Source: Cladopsammia gracilis (Eukaryota; Cnidaria; Anthozoa; Scleractinia; Dendrophylliidae). From it: DNA of 64,000 nt. The translations under genes and the position numbers were made by a program. This document shows, one piece after another, positions 52,236 to 63,600 of this stretch. Numbering within the stretch: the first letter of the stretch is position 1; every line of letters begins with the position of its first letter. The stretch spans positions 248,001 to 312,000 of the forward strand of contig JAJGOT010000466.1 of the NCBI GenBank assembly GCA_022457155.1. Reading direction: 5' to 3'. The notes under the pieces were generated by a model. That model saw nothing but the letters and a program-made list of their open reading frames with translations. It ran no database searches and was not told where the DNA came from.

Positions 52236-53985
52236 TTTTAACAATTGGTTCATGCTTTAGCGTGCACTATCGAATTATGGAGCACGCGGGAAGTTTGGAG
52301 AGCACGAAAGATTCAGATTTCATTTCTTTTCACCATCATTGAAACCTGCCTTTTATGGCCATGGACCACTTTACTGCTTGGTTCAATATGCTCAGCAGCC
52401 TGCGAGGCAGGCGTTCCAAGGGGAAGTGGGGAGAATTCAGGAGCGCGAGAACGCGAAGGGCGTGCGAGGAAGGGGGGAAGGCCGGAGATATGTGTCTCAC
52501 CCTTGGTATGACTGGGGCTATGGTCTTGGAGTCTTATATCAATACATTTGTCCCAAACAAAACAAAACAAAACGAAACGAAAAAACCACTCCTGTCCGAC
52601 ATCTTGAATGTCGAGCTGGAAATCACGTGAGCTCGCCATGCAATTTTATAGGCTAACCGATTCATTTGGCTCAGACAGATTCTCGCGGCTCCCGCACACG
52701 ATTAGGAATTTGTCTCGCGAGGCAAAAAATATCAAACACGACAAATATTTGCCTCACGACCTCGCGAGGCGAAAAACTCACAAAAACTCCAGCGCACACT
52801 CGAGGAAACAGCTGAGCTAACTACCTCGCGAGGAATTTTGCCCAGCACTTTCCTCAAGTGTACGGCAGGCTTTACATTATTGGAAAACTCGGACGATACA
52901 TTCTCGACTCCAGAGCTCTCGGCCTTTTTTTTTTGGGGGGGGGGGGGGGGTGGGGGAGAAGGCCGCGCGCGTCTCGATCATGCGCAAAAGAGAAGAGCTC
53001 TGGGGTCGAGGATGTCAGATGATGGCAATAGTGACTGCTACGCAGGCGCAGTAGTTACAAAACACAGTGGTTGAACAGGCAAGGACTCGGGCAAGACTGT
53101 AGTTACGCTTGTCAGATTTTCTTAGTCATAAATAAATATGAAAACCTCTATATGGAAAACATATTAAATTAAACCAACTTTTTTACCTTCAATCTTCAGC
53201 CCTTTCAAATATACAAGATTATAACAACTTTCCATAAAACACAGATCTCAACACCACCATTTTTAAAATTCACAGATTCTTCTGTTGCTACATATCCTAA
53301 TTGAAAAACACCACCGACACAAATGTTCCCAAATAAGACCTCAACATCATAAAAATTTTCCATTATTAAATATTATCTCCTGTGGCACTTCAAAAGGAAT
53401 TTAGTTGCCGCAGTATTTCTCCTGCGGCCAAATCTTTGCAAAATCGCAAAATACACAGTTTCCAAATTCGCAAGATTTAAGGACCGCAAATAACAGTAAC
53501 CTTAAGGTAATTGCTTTAAAAACAGATTTGGCGGTCTTACGCATGATTTCACTCCTCTCGCAATCAGAACAATAACAAAATAAGCAACTTCCGACCCGTC
53601 TCTGGCTACCCAGCAGCAGCTTTGGCCGAGATGTTAAATAAATGTTAGCGTCAGTTCCTGATGGAACCCATGTAGCTTGATGAATGCTGTAAGATACGAA
53701 GGTCGGTATCGGCCTTCCTTAGACATGAAACCTTAGAATTCCAATTTGTCTCTCTCCACCCAGGTGTAATATATATATATATAGACAGTCTGAGCCTAAC
53801 AGCGTCGCCCTGTAAACAAGCTTAACTAAGGTTGTGATAAACAATTGACGGGAAGGGGGGGGGGGGGGGGGGGTGGGTGTGGCTCACATAAATTCGTACC
53901 TCTACTTGGTAAAACTTCTTCAGTTCTGAGAAGTCGTCCCTGTCAGCATATTTGTCAAAAGTTATCAGAATATCTCTGACAGTGG
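52236..53985. other. Non-coding interval with low-complexity tracts
   Basis: Holds several CTCGCGAGG palindromes (about 52,710-52,835), poly-G runs near 52,935 and 53,860, and a TA run near 53,770. No gene recognised. Confidence 0.4.
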
Positions 53986-54030
53986 ACACTTTGATTCAAG
54001 CACTCTTAGTGGTCCAAGCCACGACTTTAA

Positions 54031-54753
54031 GGTTACAGTGTACCTTCAGATCAAAAATTTATTGATTTTTTTTTTTTTTGGCGTTAAAATAAAGTTTACA
54101 GGATGAACTTTCATCCAAAAAAACAATTATCGAAAAATAGCGAAAATTGACGGAGAAATGACGGTATAACTTTTGTGAGCGGAGTTTGTTTATTAAGCGA
54201 TATGTTTTTTTAAGCGCCGTTTTCTCAAAGTTAATTTTTCGCTTGTTGGGGACACTTTAAAGAGCTACAACTCAAAGGAAATTTGTTCGATTTTACTTAA
54301 ATTTGGACAGAAGCCAGGCTAACATATAATCAACAAAAAGGTGTCGGCGAATTTCTTAACTCCGAAAACTTTTTCGTCAAGAGCCATTTCTGTGCGATCA
54401 TTCCAATTTTTTTTCTCCCCTTTTCGAAAATATTCTGTAACTTTTCACTGCAATTGAATATGGGAAATCGCCGACACGTTTTTTTTAGCGCTTCGTGTCC
54501 GGAAACCCGAGAACAAATCAAATTAGCAAAATATAATAATCGCTTTGAGTTATAGCGTTTTAAAGCTGATTCGGACGTTCGAATTTAGACGTCGTAAAAA
54601 ATTCGACAATTCATTTTATTACCAAATGGTTTCCATATTTAGATAGTCAGCTCTATAAGCTTTAATTTGATATCTGGGTTTAGGTATATTAAGTGTAATC
54701 TTAAGACGCTACAGCTGTTATATAGGAGACACCCCCGAAGGTACACTGTAACC
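54031..54753. mobile_element. TTAA-inserted MITE (723 bp) with proven empty site
   Basis: The ends GGTTACAGTGTACCTTC and GAAGGTACACTGTAACC are flanked by TTAA at 54,027-54,030 and 54,754-54,757. Neighbouring repeat units show the uninterrupted site CGACTTTAACCTG, so the insertion point and the TTAA duplication are demonstrated within the window. No transposase frame. Confidence 0.9.
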
Positions 54754-55003
54754 TTAACCTGAAAGGTATGACCATCATCCCCGTTATTTTTATATGGGAA
54801 TCCCCCCAGGTAGTCCCCCACGGAATAAAAGTTATCACAATAACTCTGACAGTGGTCAATTCGATTCAAGCACTCTTAGTGGTACCAAGCCACGACTTTA
54901 ACCTGTAAGGTATGACCATCATCCCCGTAATTTTATATCGGAGTCCCCCAGGGAGTTCCCCCAAGGAATAAAAGTTATCACAATAATTCTGACAGTGGTC
55001 AAT

Positions 55004-55239
55004 AGTCCTTTTTACAGTTGTCTTCTTAGTGTCCTGGCCTTTGAGTGGAAGCGAGGCTGAAGATGACCTTGCTATGATACACACCTTGTAGCTTTTCAGA
55101 TGTAAATTTAGCTAGTTAGCATGAGAAAAACATTATTAACATATGAAAGGCAGAAAGGTTTGTATCAAAGCAAGGTCACCTTCAGGCTCGCTTCCACTCA
55201 AAGGTAAGGTCACCAAGCACACAACTGTAAAATGGACTA
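55004..55239. mobile_element. Short TA-type MITE (about 236 bp)
   Basis: TAGTCCTTTTTACAGTTGT at the left is mirrored by ACAACTGTAAAATGGACTA at the right; inner arms (CCTTTGAGTGGAAGCGAGGC and its complement) extend the pairing. It interrupts a tandem unit between GTGGTCAA and TTCGATTC. Confidence 0.75.
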
Positions 55240-55495
55240 TTCGATTCAAGCACTCTTAGTGGTACCAAGCCACGACTTTAACCTGTAAGGTATGACCATC
55301 GTCCCCGTTATTTTTATATGGGAATCCCCCAGGGAGTCTCCACACGGAATAAAAGTTATCACAATAACTCTGACAGTGGTCAATTCGATTTAAGCACTCT
55401 TAGTGGTACCAAGCCATGACTTTAACCTGTAAGGTGTGACTATCATCCACGTTATTTTTATATGGGAATCTCCCCAGGGAGTCCCCCCCCCCCCT

Positions 55496-57580
55496 CACGG
55501 AAGAAAGTGTTTGTCAGCATCCTTTTGTCTACCTTTTTAAAAACATTACAGATACTAAAATGATACACCAGGAATTAGGATTATCAACAGCTCGCAAGGA
55601 TAAAATGAATTGAAAAAGTTATGACTTGATTCGCTTCTGACGTGAAGAAATCAACACTGATCATGTAAAGCCGTGTAATACTCATTTACTGCCCCTTTCC
55701 TCCGGGGATGTTTTTCCTTCAGGCCTGAAAATGGCAAAGGACACTGGACAGCAAAACCACGTGACTATAAATCAAAGTGAGGTCCCGGACCGACATCAAG
55801 ATAGGCAGAAAATCTTGAACAAATGCAAATGATAACACGGCAAACTGATAATACGGTGGAGAAAAGAAAGAGACAGGATGAACAAAAATACGAAAAACAT
55901 ATATCTATATGGTTTTTTATAAATATGGATGATGAAAAATTGCAGCATTTTCACTACAATTACGCAAAACAAGGGTTTTATGACTCTAATCAACTCGAAA
56001 ATCACACAGAGAAAGAAAAGGAAAAGAAGACAGCGGACAAGAAAAAAAAGGACCTAGCGATACCCATCTTTTGATATTGCGTGCTTTAAAGAGACAGCAT
56101 CGTTTGAATCAAAAGTTCTGACATTCAGGCAGATTACCTGTTAATTAAGTTACCAGTCATATTTGTCGGATCCATGTTTGTAACCATTTAAATTGTAAAG
56201 TGTTTTTTACTTCTTTACTCGTTACGAACTACATATGTGCCGTCCTCTTAGATTACCGTAGCATGAAATTTACAGCTTTTGAAGAGGATATGTACTGACA
56301 ATAAATGCTTTTGAAAAAATCAGAGAAAAATAACCCACACAGCCATCAGAAGCACAGTCCACCACACAAACTGAGGATGGTAAACCTGTGCTGAAGCATT
56401 GTTCCGTTCGGCTCCGAAAGCTCAGTGACAGCACTACTTCCGCCTGCCGCCTTTATCGAGCTAAGTTTGCAGTGTTAGTTTTTATTCAGTTTCATCTCAT
56501 CTATAGAAATCTCGTCTATGGTGGACGATTTTCTCGTTGACAAATTCTAGATTTAAGGTAGAAATCTCGCCACGTCGAGGACGCAATGCTTTTAAAAATT
56601 TGGCAAATCTGTTGCTGATGGTTTCAGCTTTCTATGTTTTTTATCCGTCTGTACTCTTATTAATGAGACCCTGATGTGCGACAAACTTGAGATACTGTGT
56701 TGATACTAAATTAAGCATTGAAAAAGGCAATGGAGGTCCCACCCCAAATATGTAGTTATGTAAAAGAAACGACAAGGATACCAGCTTTGTGGCAAACCTA
56801 GGGTGGAAGAAAAGGCAGAGCCTATGTCCCCTAGAGTAGCGGTGTCACTAGGGGACCCATCCCCACTAGAGTAGCGATGTCTCGAGAGAGGACCCCCGAA
56901 GTAATGGTGTCCGTGGGGGTGGGGTGGGGTGTGGGGGTTGGGCTTATGTTTGAGTTTAAAATAGGGGGACCAGAAGAGGGGTGCCCTTCTTGGAGGAGAA
57001 TAGATCAGATGGTACCATCATGGAGTGAGAGATCCGGACCTATTTTCAAAGATAGCTATAGCACTTACTGTGGGGTAAATTGCAGCCAAAGGTGCACTTC
57101 TCTGCGCAGAAGAGTGTAACTTAAATGTGGGGTGGTTCGTGTACATTAGATTAACTAGTGTCCCAAGGGTACGCTATAATCACAGGACAGCGTGAGAGAG
57201 AAATTACTTAGTCGTACAAGTTAAAACTGTGAAAGTAATATTACTTCACGCTAGAAATTGCCTACAAGACTGTTTCGCTGTAGACCGTATGCCTAGACTA
57301 TTGCACTAGTGACCGAAACCAGCATGGCAGAATCACATGACAACATGAGTGGGAACTCACTGGAGCTTTGACCTACAATTTTACCTACTAAAAGTACAAT
57401 TATTAAATTAAATGAAATTAACTCTCCGTGAAAACGAATATAAAGCCCTGCTGAAATGAACCTGTGACATCGCGTTGGAAGACTTGGCAAGCAAGGTGCT
57501 TCGTGGTAAGTACAAACTTTTGATCCTTTGTTACTAAGTTTTGAAGCACTAAGAATTATTTATACCTTGCATTTGAATGC
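55496..57580. other. No gene recognised
   Basis: Frames such as 55,823-56,074 are lysine/glutamine-rich without domains. A relative of the 183-bp direct repeat is at about 56,345-56,395. Confidence 0.4.
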
Positions 57581-57588
57581 ATTTTTCC

Positions 57589-57624
57589 TCGCGAAGCGAG
57601 GGCCGAAGGCCCGAGCGTAGCGAG
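57589..57624. repeat. GC-rich nested hairpin
   Basis: CCTCGCGAAGCGAGGGCCGA...CGAGCGTAGCGAGG holds a GGGCC-GAA-GGCCC stem flanked by CGCGAAGCG/CGTAGCG. It stands out from its AT-rich surroundings and lies upstream of the Helitron remnant; it could be a transposon end. Confidence 0.5.
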
Positions 57625-58001
57625 GTTTATAAATTTGTCGCGCGTGGGGATCGCGCGTGGATCGCTGTAGGGCGATAGAATCTCGGGTTGACTTTATATA
57701 TATCGCGTTGGTGTCCTGCAGTTGCCTAGCAACAAAACCGCAACAAAGCTCCAATAGACGTCATCCAGTGTGACGTCGATGCCTATAAAAGCAATCTCGA
57801 CCGCTGGCGGCGATGTCGCAGTCTCATGTTTATTCATGAAGAGGTATTTATTCATCGTCTGTGGAAAAAATATGTTTTTTGTCGGTGATACACGACCAAT
57901 TTCTCATGCAAATGAGAAAGAACAGCAAACACAACAATGCTGGATTCATCAAGTGGTTGGAAATGCTTGCCTGAGAAAATTTACTACTGAAACTCCGCTG
58001 A

Positions 58002-58554
58002 ATGGAGCGAGAACGGCGACTTGAAATTCAGCGCGAGCAACGAAGAAGACCAGTGACGACAAGAAACCACGGGGCTGAGAGAACATCGTGCATCGATTAC
58101 GAAGACTTCGAACAGCCCAGGCACACCGATTGAGTAATGAGAATGAACTGGAACGAAATCAGCGACTACAAACGCTTCGACAAAATGCCGCCATTAGAAT
58201 TTTGAACGAAACCGATCACTGAGGAGAGACGACACCAAAGTTGTCGGACAAATGATTTTGTTAGACCCAACGACAGGCGGCAAGAAAATACTCGTGACAA
58301 ATAACGTTCAAACGGATGGAGAACAGCCGATCAGCCGAGTTCAGAGTGAGATGGCCAAATTTCACGGTACTATTAACAGTTTACAACACCGACAATATAA
58401 ATGTGTTACATGTCAGGAAATTAAACTTGACCTATACTATTCAAAACAAGGTTTAACTCTCCCATTGTTTGAATGCCTAAGATGTAAGCGAGATAAGGAA
58501 AATCCTAAATTATACTCCCAAGAAAATGATATGGATCCGGATGCTTTACCGTAG
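58002..58554 (+). pseudogene. Helitron Rep-helicase N-terminal remnant
   Basis: An Arg/Glu-rich start (MERERRLEIQREQRRR at 58,002) is followed in another frame by LRTAQAHRLSNENELERNQR and then by the frame 58,252-58,554. That frame has CVTCQEIK, then FECLRCKRDKENPKLYSQEN and DMDPDALP. The CxxC...CxRCxRDKxxPKxxSxEND pattern is the region just before the Rep domain in animal Helitron helicases (the PIF1-like annotated proteins). A TAG at 58,552 and several frame changes, plus no Rep or helicase motif downstream, make this a truncated remnant. Confidence 0.55.
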
Positions 58555-58599
58555 ACTTTCTTTAGGCTTGACTGATATTGAGGATACTTTAGATTGAAG

Positions 58600-58800
58600 T
58601 GCCTAAGGGTCTTTTGGTGCCCAGTCCCATGTTACAGCGACCCACATCTCAAAACCCAGTACCAGTTCCCATTTATTTTGTATTAAGTTTAATGGAAGAG
58701 AATGGGAACGAGAATGTCTCAAATTTCTGGGCGCTAAAATTTTGCGGTGCACCTTCCCAGAGCTTCGCGAGGTTCTGCGAGACACGTATTTCTAGTTATT
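58600..58800 (-). repeat. Dispersed repeat related to 39,744-39,970
   Basis: Blocks CCAGTACCAGTTCCCATT and GAGCTTCGCGAGG...GAGACACGTATTTCTAGTT are reverse complements of those in 39,744-39,970. Confidence 0.55.
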
Positions 58801-58819
58801 CATTAAGGATCTGACAAAT

Positions 58820-59586
58820 CAATAGATGGTGACACATGTACACCTCTGTAAACCCCAATAGATGGCGTCACATGTACACCTCTGTAAACCCCAATAGATG
58901 GTGTCACATGCACACCTCTGTAAACCCCAATAGATGGTGTCATATGTACACCTCTGTAAACCCCAATAGATGGTGTCACATGTACACCTCTGTAAACCCC
59001 AATAGACGATGTCACATGTACACCTCTGTAAACCCCAATAGATTGTGTCACATGTACACCTCTGTAAACCCCAATAGATGGTGTCACTTGTACACCTCTG
59101 TAAACCCCAATAGATAGTGTCACATGTACACCTCTGTAAACCCCAATAGATAGTGTCACATGTACACCTCTGTAAACCCCAATAGATGGTGTCACATGTA
59201 CACCTCTGTAAACCCCAATAGATGGTGTCTCATGTACACCTATGTAAACCCCAATAGATGGTGTCACATGTACACCTCTGTAAACCCCAATAGATGGTGT
59301 CACATGTACACGTCTGTAAACCACAATAGATGATGTCACATGTACACCTCTGTAAACCCCAATAGATGGTGTCACATGTACACCTCTGTAAACCCCAACA
59401 GATGGTGTCATATGTACACCTCTGTAAACCCCAATAGATAGTGTTACATGCACACCTCTGTAAACCCCAATAGATGGTGTCACATGTACACCTCTGTAAA
59501 CCCCAATAGATGGTGTCACATGTACACCTCTGTAAACCCCAATAGATGGTGTCACATGTACACCTCTGTAAACCCCAATAGATGGT
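58820..59586. repeat. 36-bp minisatellite, about 21 units
   Basis: Unit core CACCTCTGTAAACCCCAATA plus GATGGTGTCACATGTA. Most units differ by 0-2 bases. Because 36 is a multiple of three and the unit lacks stops in several frames, long repetitive ORFs appear on both strands; these are not genes. Confidence 0.97.
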
Positions 59587-59730
59587 TTTCATTCACGTGA
59601 CCTTCAGTCCTGTAGGACTCAAGTGACAAAGGCCATGTCGGCCATGTTGGTGAACATAATAAAAGAAGTTCATTAAAATTATTTTGTAGGCGTGCACCAA
59701 CATGGCCGCCGTGACGTAACGTGAAAACCA
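59584..59730. mobile_element. Short MITE directly after the minisatellite
   Basis: GGTTTTCATTCACGTGAC at the left pairs imperfectly with GTGACGTAACGTGAAAACC at the right, and an inner pair GGCCATGTTGGTG/CACCAACATGGCC supports a foldback. Confidence 0.55.
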
Positions 59731-59886
59731 CCTATACAAATCAACTGAGTTGATGAATTATTAAACAGTAGAATTAACTTTTGATACAAACACCTGCTCA
59801 GCTAATTAGTATTCATTAACTTTTCATACAGATCTCTACTCATTGTTTCTTTTTATAAGTAAAATCATCATTATTTCATAATCAAT

Positions 59887-60166
59887 CAGATTTGTTTCTG
59901 TGAACGGTCAAAAAGTTAAAAATAAACACCGGAAGTACTGATGTTTTTTCACAACAAGATCTGTATTTTGCGAAACGAGCTCTTAATCGACCGCGAAGAT
60001 CTTTAACTTGTTTCTTTTCATTCGCCTACGAATGAAAAGAAACAAGTTAAATATCTTCGCGGTCGACCGAGAGCTCGTATTGCAAAATACAAATCTTGTA
60101 GTTTAGAAACTCAGCACTTCCGGTGTTTATTTTTAATTCTTTTGGTTGTTCACAGAAACAAATCCG
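59887..60166. repeat. 280-bp near-perfect palindrome
   Basis: The arms 59,887-60,024 and 60,029-60,166 are mostly complementary around a 4-base loop CCTA; the inner 35 bp (AACTTGTTTCTTTTCATTCG and complement) are perfect. A related fragment (GAGCTCGTTTCGCAAAATAC) is at about 61,407. Confidence 0.9.
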
Positions 60167-61985
60167 ACTGTTATGGTGAAATCAAAGGAGGATATTACCG
60201 TCTTCCCAGCGTGCTTTGGGTAAAATTCGGATGAATGACTTCCGGTGGAACTGAAGAACGCATGTATTATAGTGAAAGTTGTACATGGATTTCCTCGCTT
60301 TAATGTGAAGGCATGGAAATAAAACAATACGTATCTTATTCCTCTATTAATAATGTGCCAGGAAATGTTTTTCTTAAAGTGGAGTGGGTCCGTTGAAAAA
60401 AATTATCGTGGTACAGTTTGACTATTGTCGTCCATGTCTATTTGTAGTCATCGGTAATGCATATTATAAATTGGTTGGATGGATTAAAAAGAGGCGAGTC
60501 AAAAGCCAAATAATACCTAATTCCAGTCATTTAAGGTATAGACTTTCTCGAAAACCTAATTGACTCCATTGACTCCAAGATTTCATCCTAAATTTTGAAG
60601 TTGAAAGTGATCTATTTTGGCGGCTGTTTGTTTTTATCGGCGTTAAATTGAAAATGACTGCTTTCGGCAAGCTCCAAGTGGCGCGTCGTTTGTAAGAAGA
60701 TCTTATTGCATTATGTGGACCGATTTGAGTTTGATTTTGGTCACAGCAAAATATAAAATGAAATGAACCTGAATGATTAGTGCTCGTACCATAGAAAAGT
60801 CAGAAAATAGCGAGAAAAGCGAAGTTCGCTTTTGAACTAAAAATATAAGCATAACCGTAAACAAACACAGCATGACAGTCACGTGCTGAGTGGTTGAGCT
60901 GAGTAGCTGTTGTTTTTTATTATCAGTTAGCGGGAATTATCTCACGGATCTGTTCGCCAGTGGTTAAATAAGTCAAAGCAATCAAATATACCAGCTAGTA
61001 TACGGATATTTCTTCTAATATAAGCCGGCATTGTTTTGAAATGACGAGACGGTTTATTGATTCCATGAATCTGTGAAGAGATTTCAAGCGTCTACCACGC
61101 GACGCTTATCGCGGGAAAACATAACCCGAAACGGAAAATATTCTGTTAAGGTGAATAGAATAAATAGGTGAACGTAGATTTCTTTTGAAAGGTTTCCGCT
61201 GCGACCAACTGACCTCCAACCTCAACGGAGTCTGTGTAAAATGAGCTGCTTGCGGGTCGCCGCCGTTTGACAATATAGTTTGCTTGCAGTGTATGCCGGG
61301 AAGATGGTAATATCCTCTTTTGGTGAAATCATCAAGAATTGTTACGAAAGACGTCCACGATCGAATACAAACTGAAGAGGTTAAATACCGTGGCCGTCGA
61401 CGAAGAGCTCGTTTCGCAAAATACAGATCTAAGGCGTTTCGTTTCGTTTCGCAAAATACTATAAGCAAATAAACTGAAAGATTCGTGGCTTCGAAAGGGC
61501 CACTTTGCGGCTAAATCTGCATTCACCTCAAAACTGTCGGAAACACAGACCAGCTAGTAACAAGATTTAGTTAAAACCAATAACCATCGGCAAACTCTGA
61601 TTTATGGCCTTTTTTCAACGGTAAATACAAAGTAGGGATCGATTTGTATTTTTCAGTACTCTAGTTTTTTGACACAGTGGACACGCTATTTAAATAATTT
61701 GCGTACGATCTCGCACGTTAAGTGTGCTGTGTCTCCTTAGAAGGTTAATGCAGTTCTTTGTTAGACTGCTCACACTATCCCTGCCCAATACCCCCTATCA
61801 TCAAACCGTGAAATAACGTGCATGCAGATTCCCAAGACATTTATTTTCCAATATGCCTAATACATGCAACTACGCCCAAGTATACGCTCCCACAGCGTCT
61901 TGTTGGTTATTATAATTCAACACATTGCTAGATTGCCCAAATATGGTCATAGCGTCTTCGATATCGGCAGCTCTATATGACATAC
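60167..61985. other. No gene recognised
   Basis: Contains a relative of the 59.9-60.2 kb palindrome near 61,390-61,430. No other assignable feature. Confidence 0.4.
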
Positions 61986-62126
61986 ACCTAATTCAATAAA
62001 GGTTGCTTTGGTCATTGGTAATTGGGCATTGGGAAGCTATTGTTTGGCGGTCACTCAAGCAAAGCATTGCATTGTGTTCCGTATGCCCAATTACCAATGA
62101 CCAAAGCAACCTTTATTGAATTAGGT
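61986..62126. mobile_element. MITE with 44-bp perfect inverted repeats
   Basis: The arm 61,986-62,029 (ACCTAATTCAATAAAGGTTG...) is the exact reverse complement of 62,083-62,126, around a 53-bp loop. Perfect identity of the arms suggests recent origin. Flanks are ATAC and ATAT. Confidence 0.85.
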
Positions 62127-62689
62127 ATATATCCCGCGATGGTGGTAAATTTCGCATTTTGAAGGAAAGTAAAAGCGATCGCTGCATGCTATTTCGTATC
62201 TTTGGGAGAAAAAATGCGTGCACTATTATGGATAAAAAAGAGAAAGAAATGAAAACAAAAGAAAAGAGAAAAATTATTGATCATACGATTGGACGAGAAA
62301 GGCGCAAAATTATCGCGTTGTGTCTCAGTGAATAAAAGCTGTTTCAAAGTTTCAACCGCTCGACAAGGAGTGAACGAACAAAAAGAACGAAAAGCTTCTG
62401 ATCTTTGTTTTAAGCGGATTGCAGCTAAAAGATCTCGCAATTACGGCTGTAGGAGCTAAAACGAGCAAGTTTGCAAACAACAGTCGATTCAGTTCGTACT
62501 TCGATGTTTGAAAATTTGGCGCTGATGGAAAGAACTAAAAATGCACATCAACTACAGGTAACGTCGTTTTAATGGTTTATTGATTGTGTCCTTACGTTGT
62601 AAATCTTTGTAAGACTTACTGTCCTCTTGCCAGTTCTTTCAGACTTTTCACCGCTCTGTTTAGGTAGCCGTGTGTTTGTTCACACTGGA

Positions 62690-63600
62690 CGAAAAAACGG
62701 ATTTTCCTGTATAGCAAATGTGCAGCAAACGTATGGCAAATTCCACATTTGCTCACATTTGCTCAAATTTACTTCAAGACAACGATCTGATTTTGCCCCA
62801 ATTTTGCTATCATGGCAAAGCTGGTAAATTCCATATTTGCTTTAAATTTACTCCCATGCATAAAAATAGTGTAAAGTTTGTTTTTTTCTAGGCATTTGCC
62901 AGGGTAGCAAATACGATATCAAAAGTGACATTTTGTATGTACTTTGCCTGAAGTGGAAAATTTGATCAAAGTATCATTTTTGAACATAATTTGCCCAGGG
63001 TGGTAAATGTGTTCAAAGAATCATTTTTTCCACGGATTTGCTCAGGGTGGTAAATGTGTTCAAAGAATTATTTTTCCACTTATTTGCTCAGGTGGTAAAT
63101 GTGTTCAAAGAATCATTTTTCCACGTGTTTGCTCAGGGTGGTAAATGTGATCAAAGAATCATTTTTCCACTTATTTGCTGAGGTGGTATATGTGTTCAAA
63201 GAATCATTTTTCCACGTATTTGCTCAGGGTGGTAAATGTGTTCAAAGAATCATTTTTCCACGTATTTGCTCAGGGTGGTTAATATGTTCAAAGAATCATT
63301 TTTCCACGTGTTTGCTCAGGGTGGTAAATGTGATCAAAGAATCATTTTTCCACGTATTTGCTCAGGGTGGTAAATGTGTTCAAAGAATCATTTTTCCACA
63401 CGTATTTGCTCAGGGTAGTAAATGTGTTCAAAGAATCATTCTTCAACGTATTTGCCCAGGGTGGTAAAAGTGATCAAAGACTTCGGCATTTTCCACGTAT
63501 TTGCTCAGGGTGGTAAATGTGATCAAAGAATCATTTTTCCACTTTTATGCTTTAGAAATGGGATGAAAAAAAATATTTTCCCTAGGACAGTAAATGTGAT
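62690..63600 (+). repeat. 46-bp minisatellite with a decaying left edge
   Basis: The unit GTGGTAAATGTGTTCAAAGA plus ATCATTTTTCCACGTATTTG plus CTCAGG repeats about a dozen times from 62,985 to 63,545. From 62,690 to 62,985 older, diverged relatives (GGCAAATTCCACATTTGCTC, GGTAAATTCCATATTTGC) appear, and units after 63,545 also decay. The ORF across it is an artefact. Confidence 0.9.

Larger units (their letters stand above)
53986..55495 (+). repeat. 144-bp tandem repeat, four units with two insertions
   Basis: GATTCAAGCACTCTTAGTGG (or one-base variants) starts units at 53,993, 54,863, 55,243 and 55,387. After removing the insertions at 54,031-54,753 and 55,004-55,239 the spacing is about 144 bp throughout. 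Each unit carries CCACGACTTTAACCTG and TTTTTATATGGGAATC-type blocks. Confidence 0.85.

Noticed and set aside
55823..56074. Plus-strand ORF of 83 aa and its antisense partner
   Set aside because: Lysine/glutamine-rich composition typical of AT-rich chance frames; no domain or context.
58803..59592. Minus-strand ORFs of 250 and 120 aa and a plus-strand ORF of 93 aa
   Set aside because: They are translations of the 36-bp minisatellite; all frames are open because the unit length is a multiple of three.
62985..63545. CRISPR-like regular repeats here and at 58.8-59.6 kb
   Set aside because: The arrays have no unique spacers between repeats and the DNA is eukaryotic; they are minisatellites.
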